Position numbers and translations under genes: made by a program
Part shown: in pieces, positions 61,601 through 64,000 of the stretch
Numbering within the stretch: the stretch's first letter is position 1
How the letters are laid out: each line of letters begins with the position of its first letter
Source: Saturnia japonica
Lineage: Eukaryota; Arthropoda; Insecta; Lepidoptera; Saturniidae
Direction: 5' to 3'
DNA length: 64,000 bases
NCBI GenBank assembly: GCA_033032175.1
Contig: CM065308.1
Span: 21,013,590-21,077,589, forward strand
Notes under the pieces: model-generated
The model's database searches: none
The model's input: the letters and a program-made list of their open reading frames with translations, nothing else
What the model was told of the DNA's origin: nothing

Positions 61601-64000
61601 AATATTATTATTAATTTTACCAAAACTTTTTTTATATACGACGATGGTGGCAAAAAGGCACACAGCCCGCCGGATGGTAGGCGGTTACCATTATCTATGA
61701 ACGCTTGCAACACCAGAAGTATCACATGGGCGTTGCCGACCCTTTAAAAACCTATTCGCCCTTTTTTTGTAAAATATCATACTATAGGCCCCTGGGAAAA
61801 CCCCAGCAGAGAGAGCTCATTCCACATCTGGAGCGTTCGTAGAAGAAAATTCCTCGGAAACCGAACTTCCGTGACCATTTAGATTATATAGTATACAAAT
61901 ATTTATGTATAGAAAGGTTGAGAGGATGCGGAAGACTATAGATTGTATAATATTTGCAGCTAAATTTGAGGTGGAATTGAGTTCAGATATGATAACGCGT
62001 CATGAAAATATTCCTGTAATATGGTCTGAATATCTAACACTATTAGAGGAGGCTAAGAAAAATCTAGAAATGAATAAAGATAAATTTAAAGCTGAGCTTT
62101 TAGAACAAGCCGAGGTAAAGATTATATTATCTTATTCATAAATTTTCTTTCATACTCTTTAATTAGCAAAACCTTTATTTGGCTACTTAAATTAGGTATT
62201 CAAAGAAGCCGCTAAAGATTTTTGCGAAGACTTTTACAAGACTGCCCCCTGTGGTTCAGACGTTAGTGGAAAAGATGCAATGTCACAATTAAAAGCCTTC
62301 AGAGACCATCTCAATGCTCTTCGAGCTCAAGAGCAACAAATTCGTGATGGATTAGCTGTGTTTAATTTAACGTAATATTAATGAACTTTCTATCCTAACC
62401 ATCCATTAGTTAAATTCTTCGTTTCATTTCATTGAATTAAGACTTAGTAATATTTTGTAATTTATTGATGATTATCTTAGGTTCAAAACATGTAAGTATA
62501 TCGCGCGTACAGGCATACTAAACATAGATCGCTTCGTAACCCGTAGAGCTGATTATATTTTCCAAATAAAAGTTGAATCCTTAGACAAATATTAGACAAG
62601 CAGGTACAATAATCTTAGATACATCTATCATATTAACCAACGCACTTATAAGAATAATCGTTTTATTTTATAAAATATAACTGTTATAATGTTACGTACG
62701 TACGTAAAATATCAATTTTATATCGTAAGGTACTTTTATTTTGATTTAAATACCTTACGTTATCTTACTTAGTTTACGTTATCATAGAACTCCCGTGAAT
62801 CTGGATCTTCAGAAAATGGAGAAGGAGTTAGAGAAACTGGAGGAAGTTTGGGGTTTGGTCTTTCAGTGGGAGGAATCTTGGGAGAAATATAAGACTCAAA
62901 CTTTTTGGGAAATGGAAACTGATGAAATGGAGGAAAATGTTATGTTCTTATTTAGGTAAATATTTTTTTTATTAAATTAAGCACTTGTTATCGTATTATT
63001 GATTATGCTAGATAAAAGTGGAATATCACTAACAGAGTCAAAAGAACTATGTTAAGTATCAAATATTTCATATAAAATGTGGTAATAAAACTTGTTTCAG
63101 AAATTTTAATCGATTATCACGTCAACTGAAAGACAAGGGCTGGGATATTATTGATACAACGAGAGTTAAAGTTGATGCGTTCAGAAGAACGCTGCCTTTG
63201 ATAGGTGATTTGAAAAATCCGTGTATGAGGGAACGACACTGGGATAGAATCAAAACACTTATGGGAGTGTAAGTTAATTAAATGAATAATTTTATCACAA
63301 TCCTTTCAAAAAGAAAAAAAACCCGTACTAAATATTTAATTGTTGATGTAAGGTCCGAAATAAAATAAATATAATTTCGTAACTTATAATGTATCTTATT
63401 TTATTTATGACATAAATAACTTTCCTTAAAACCATTAAAATTATTTAGAGAATTTGATCAAAATTCTGAAGATTTCAAATTGGAAGAGGTCATGCGTTTG
63501 AATTTTCAAGCATATGCTGAGGATATAGCTGAAATATCAAATGCTGCTACAATGGAATTGAATATTGAAAACGGACTTAAAGCTATTAGAGATGTGTGGA
63601 AAAATACGACTTATGAGATGCAACACCACAAAGGTGAAATGTATAGGATTAAAAATGTTGAAGAAGTCATGCAGGTTGGTTATAGACCCTGTTAATTTGA
63701 AACTGAAATATGTGATTAATGATTAGCTTCTTAATTCGACTAAATACTAAATTGATAATTTATGCGTAGTGTTTCTGTTGGACCTGATCCGTGAATCCTA
63801 ATTTTTCATTCATGTTTTGCCTTTATATTCTTGGATGACAACGAAAACGTAATAAATCTAACGGCCATTTTGTAAAGTTAGTGGAATCTAAAAGCAGTGG
63901 AAAGGGTTGTAAATTGAAACGTTGAATATTAGGTTTACAGTAGTAATTTACATTTGATTTAATATTTCATGTAGTTTTTGGAAGATCATCAAGTTCAGTT
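31691..64000 (+). CDS. DNAH2: Axonemal dynein heavy chain, DNAH2-like, N-terminal part
   Basis: Twenty-four exons: 31691-31781, 33188-33616, 34823-35104, 35302-35896, 36093-36297, 36607-36744, 37147-37293, 37490-37612, 37991-38085, 38525-38600, 38970-39095, 58041-58139, 58226-58465, 59112-59226, 60130-60378, 60541-60737, 60820-60981, 61051-61168, 61960-62114, 62196-62371, 62788-62955, 63101-63268, 63449-63674, 63975-beyond the end. All junctions keep frame; about 1,468 codons are visible of an expected 4,400. Axonemal heavy chains are the ATP-driven motors of cilia and flagella. This part is the tail that binds intermediate chains and partners (DHC_N1, then the start of N2). Segments such as MYYKMLGLTVLYIPREGQ, IRIIWMESP-like FRFIWMESPFYN and KNPCMRERHWDRIK align block by block with human DNAH2, the I1/f 1-beta chain. 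The AAA motor lies downstream, outside the window. In insects the likely site of action is the sperm tail. Confidence 0.92.
31800..32280 (+). repeat. Dispersed repeat, also at 58505-58770
   Basis: Shares in order ATTAATACGTGAAG, TTTGGCATGGTTAAAG, AGTGCAGAAAGCTAAAAT, then AATCCTAAxCxGACCAGTGCC and GACATTGTCACTCAA with 58505-58770. Here a spacer (about 31945-32160) separates the two halves. It lies in dynein intron 1, starting about 20 bases after the exon 1 donor. Confidence 0.65.
32341..32590 (+). mobile_element. tRNA-derived SINE with TTATG tail
   Basis: The head looks like a tRNA: A box TAGCCTAGTGGTATG (32354-32368) and B box GGTTCGATTCC (32397-32407). The unrelated body follows, and the end is a short tandem ATGTTATGTTATGTG. 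This family differs from the four SINE copies around 12057, 25868 and 38150. The tRNA-like part lacks a complete cloverleaf, so it is not a tRNA gene. Confidence 0.65.
33188..39095 (+). CDS. DNAH2: Dynein heavy chain exons 2-11 (tail, DHC_N1)
   Basis: Exon 2 covers about 143 codons and ends in phase 1; its last residues are ITTWPD. Exons 3 and 4 contain YWTHQIKSCLED, DEYDFWIYRR and the long run with VTTHSTFIHQFQ, FRFIWMESPFYNSETR and SIFNYIDSFVQRCFDML, which is the start of the DHC_N1 domain. Exons 5-11 are short (76-205 nt) and separated by introns of about 200-450 nt. The donor after exon 7 (AAG|GTCAGG) is weak but keeps frame. Exon 11 ends ...LLFKPLIT, immediately before the 18.9-kb intron. 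Confidence 0.92.
33897..34530 (+). repeat. Helitron-like repeat, uninterrupted copy
   Basis: Reference copy for the repeat interrupted by the LINE at 28671-31412. It starts at TCTATACTTAATAT and runs to about GTGTTTGTCGAATAAAATTA. The CAGCTAGT terminus is lost. It lies in dynein intron 2. Confidence 0.6.
38150..38432 (+). mobile_element. tRNA-derived SINE, plus-strand copy
   Basis: Head with a B box AAGTTCGAATCCCCGCAATG at 38198-38217, then the family body TGAGCCTGAGCTTTC, CGGTGGTAGGAC, CTAATGCCCGCC, GTACTTGAGAGCCAGTCTTA and GATCACGTAAGATGG. Its open frame of 88 codons is an artefact of the repeat. It lies in dynein intron 9. Confidence 0.7.
39350..39600 (-). repeat. Helitron-like repeat fragment
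   Basis: Short relative of 22942-23722: CGCGGGCTACGCACG near the left end, then TTTTTACTCATATCATTGAC, ATCAATTGAGGAACGAC and TCTAAAAGTAATATTGACG in the same order. Non-coding. Confidence 0.5.
40119..40215 (-). mobile_element. 5'-truncated jockey-type LINE tail
   Basis: A T-run (40119-40134) is followed by GAACTGACTACACTGTTAGC, GGGGCCCTATCC and AGAGCCGCTGCGGCTTTTAC, the complement of the shared tail. It is one of the two closest copies to the one at 47248. Confidence 0.7.
40670..41590 (+). pseudogene. LINE reverse transcriptase fragment
   Basis: Spread over three frames with stops: NYRPISALPS-like sequence after 40835, CDISKAFDCVDHTTLILKLK at about 41057-41116, YGVCGPSFDFLVSYLTDR, GVPQGTILGPFLFLVFIN (to about 41277) and a degraded ADD box. 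Further fragments such as NLLLNANKTK follow at 41430. It is a jockey-superfamily RT, different from that at 29113, with neither end preserved. Confidence 0.75.
41811..43056 (+). mobile_element. mariner transposon, inactive copy
   Basis: The terminal inverted repeats are TAGGCCGGGGAAAGTGTTTT on the left (from 41812) and, on the right, the complement of TAGGTTGGGAAAAAGTTTGT (to 43056), both followed inward by TCGCAT. Between them is a transposase related to the mariner family: DAPRSGRPVTNKMD, a helix-turn-helix region, LITGDEK followed by a stop, and VVFHHDNARPHTS with the second catalytic Asp. At least five in-frame stops and frameshifts break it. Length (about 1.25 kb) is normal for mariner, so the copy is full-length but dead. 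Confidence 0.85.
43794..46669 (-). CDS. SPRTN: SPRTN/Spartan DNA-protein crosslink protease
   Basis: Exons in transcript order: 46669-46512, 45681-45447, 45272-43794; 623 residues, all phases agree. Spartan is a ubiquitin-binding, DNA-dependent metalloprotease that removes proteins crosslinked to DNA during replication. The SprT domain is complete: ELIDPTPNVHLLFVHFD at the start, catalytic HEMIH at 84-88, a third zinc ligand His103 in DGHGP, and CGGNFIKIKEP closing the zinc-binding subdomain. The long C-terminal part is rich in Asn and Lys. A PCNA-box-like KKIDDYF lies at 326-332 and three CxxC...HxxxC fingers lie at 369-388, 539-557 and 602-621; the first and third fit UBZ4 (C-x2-C-x11-H-x3-C) exactly. 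The gene lies antisense inside dynein intron 11. The start is Met46669, because its sequence meets the family N-terminus; upstream in-frame Met codons exist. Confidence 0.93.
46670..47110 (-). promoter_or_regulatory. SPRTN upstream region with minisatellite
   Basis: The first 230 bp upstream of the SPRTN start should hold the 5' UTR and promoter. No core promoter motif is certain. It is followed outward by three tandem units at 46901-47072 and then by the GC-rich jockey insertion region. Confidence 0.4.
46901..47072. repeat. Three-copy tandem repeat, about 57-bp unit
   Basis: Units at 46901-46955, 46956-47014 and 47015-47072. Each begins ACTAATAT(A/T), has GATGAGTGA-like and TTCATAAT(C/T)G(A/C)AGTAC blocks, and ends near ATTAGTAAT. 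Identity is about 80% by eye. Related ATGAATGATCATTCAT-like text occurs again at 51115-51200 beyond the jockey element. Confidence 0.75.
47248..50000 (-). mobile_element. Jockey-type element with ORF1 but no RT
   Basis: In element (minus) orientation a GC-rich 5' region (about 50000-49690) leads to ORF1 (49686-47890), then about 640 bp of 3' UTR ending in the shared tail and an A tract (47248-47260). No endonuclease or reverse transcriptase motif is present, and there is no room for one. It is therefore either an internal deletion copy or a non-autonomous derivative. The 5' end is uncertain, since GC-rich sequence continues to about 50570. The flank at 47115-47247 is also GC-rich and may be another older insertion. 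Confidence 0.65.
47890..49686 (-). pseudogene. Jockey-type ORF1 (gag-like), broken
   Basis: Starts MADIQYEELVVRFRQLEAEH and carries in order: a Ser/Pro/Ala-rich linker, VWTKLTNDLKLLKIEYTKAR, LEEERVLRVVLR and EVHRMYNKEKRALQLLVLIL (the pre-knuckle domain), KGKKIFNLEQVCELSGV, then zinc knuckles CHNCQLYGHSALNC and CVLCREEGHPANYRGC, and a C-terminal helix ending at 47890. This order is characteristic of jockey-clade nucleic-acid-binding ORF1 proteins. The frame is broken by stops at 49249 and 48862, another near 48760, and frameshifts near 48570 and 48150. The protein would bind RNA in the retrotransposition particle. Confidence 0.75.
52295..55012 (+). mobile_element. DNA transposon with long terminal inverted repeats
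   Basis: Begins CAGGGTATTAGTAGACCGCT and ends with its exact complement, flanked by TA on both sides (52293-52294 and 55013-55014). The inverted repeats are nearly identical for the outer 110 bp and can be followed for about 270 bp (52295-52575 with 54735-55012), becoming GC-rich and more diverged inward. The interior holds a decayed DDE-type transposase. The TA duplication and transposase type place it in the Tc1/mariner superfamily in the broad sense; the long terminal repeats are unlike classical mariner. Confidence 0.85.
53249..54380 (+). pseudogene. DDE transposase, decayed
   Basis: An ATG at 53249 gives MPNAYVYTSVREYGSMLM. After a frameshift near 53305 it continues as ARGNASRALRIYRERFPTSG, the N-terminal domain often annotated as DUF4817 in insects. 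Later blocks are VIWTDE then a stop (first catalytic Asp), WNRRNTHVYSEVNPH, TRWSVNVWVGLFKDRI and RRKWFQHDGAPPH (second Asp), followed by WIGRLGP and WPPLSPDLTP in shifted frames. At least four stops and two frameshifts prevent expression. Confidence 0.75.
55775..56846. mobile_element. Non-autonomous inverted-repeat element
   Basis: The left arm, TTTTTAACGGACTTTAAAAA and onward to about 55900, matches the complement of the right arm ending at 56846 (TTTTTAACAGACTTCAAAAA) for about 125 bp. Shared inner blocks are TATCAATTxGAATGTATAT, CAGCCATAACTTCATTG and TTTATGAACCGATTT. No transposase frame lies between. A single arm of the same family is at 6133-6400. Confidence 0.7.
56989..57420 (-). mobile_element. 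Jockey-type tail plus extra 3' sequence
   Basis: A T-run at 56989-57003 is followed by the complement of the shared tail to about 57080. After that the minus frame continues into text such as TIERLSGLAGGMITTTGNGL that may be decayed element sequence. The right boundary is uncertain. Confidence 0.55.
58041..64000 (+). CDS. DNAH2: Dynein heavy chain exons 12-24
   Basis: Most exons are 99-250 nt, and two introns are very short (60738-60819, 82 nt; 60982-61050, 69 nt). Exon 14 gives MAEYWVKYVRRFDRLLEDAM; exon 16 WDPYMHIWKVHKDSF; exon 17 starts at 60820 after a TAG acceptor with IHFITLNSAELKKSI; exon 21 LEEVWGLVFQWEESW; exon 22 DLKNPCMRERHWDRI. This last block is a hallmark of the heavy-chain linker-proximal tail. 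The donor after exon 16 (GAG|GTCTGT) is weak. The last visible exon starts at 63975 with FLEDHQVQ and is cut by the window edge. Confidence 0.92.
58505..58770 (+). repeat. Dispersed repeat, second copy of 31800-32280
   Basis: See 31800-32280. Here the two halves are nearly adjacent. It begins about 40 bases after the donor of dynein exon 13, so both copies sit just downstream of a donor of the same gene. Confidence 0.6.
61618..61882 (+). repeat. Dispersed lepidopteran-type repeat
   Basis: Contains GACGATGGTGGCAAAAAGGC, CCCGCCGGATGGTAGGCGGT, ACGCTTGCAACACCAGAAGT and GGGCGTTGCCGACCC, then AGAGAGCTCATTCCACATCT. This is a very widespread repeat type in moths. It occupies dynein intron 18, ending about 80 bases before exon 19. 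Confidence 0.5.

Noticed and set aside
1..64000. CRISPR arrays, toxin-antitoxin, phage or other prokaryotic systems
   Set aside because: No regularly spaced repeats, operons or bacterial gene families are present; the window is eukaryotic throughout.

Overview
The window looks like a piece of an insect chromosome, most probably from a moth or butterfly. The evidence is AT-rich introns with GT-AG borders, four multi-exon animal genes, and a dense set of decayed transposable elements of types common in Lepidoptera: tRNA-derived SINEs, Helitron-like repeats ending near CAGCTAGT, jockey and CR1-like LINEs, mariner, and small palindromic MITEs. Species cannot be named from the sequence alone. All gene models below were built by hand from open frames, splice-site sequence and reading-phase agreement; every junction keeps frame.

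Layout. (1) 1962-16156, plus strand: the last ten exons of a nesprin / MSP-300 type gene (about 1,384 residues visible), spectrin repeats followed by a C-terminal KASH tail ending in PPPL; 3' UTR to about 16805. (2) 17956-26858, minus strand and convergent with it: a complete seven-exon, 326-residue tetraspanin of the peripherin/rds-ROM type. (3) 26859-31690: repeat-rich intergenic DNA holding a broken LINE inserted inside a Helitron-like repeat. (4) 31691 to the window end, plus strand: the first 24 exons (about 1,468 codons) of an axonemal dynein heavy chain that aligns along its tail with DNAH2 (the 1-beta heavy chain of inner-arm dynein I1/f). The gene continues past 64000. (5) Intron 11 of this dynein gene (39096-58040, 18.9 kb) holds a complete antisense gene, the SPRTN/Spartan DNA-protein crosslink protease (43794-46669), with three C-terminal UBZ-like zinc fingers. 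The same intron holds a LINE fragment, a mariner pseudo-copy with both terminal repeats, a jockey-type element that keeps ORF1 but lacks reverse transcriptase, a 2.7-kb DNA transposon with terminal repeats of about 270 bp, and a 1.1-kb inverted-repeat element.

The four genes do not form a pathway. Nesprin couples nuclei to the cytoskeleton, the tetraspanin is a membrane organiser, the dynein powers axonemes (in insects chiefly sperm and sensory cilia), and Spartan acts in replication-coupled repair. I saw no prokaryotic system, CRISPR array, rRNA or functional tRNA gene. The most interesting signals are the nested repair gene and its finger array, a possible 39-nt nesprin microexon, the gag-only jockey derivative with dispersed 3' tails, and several clean nested insertions with visible target-site duplications.
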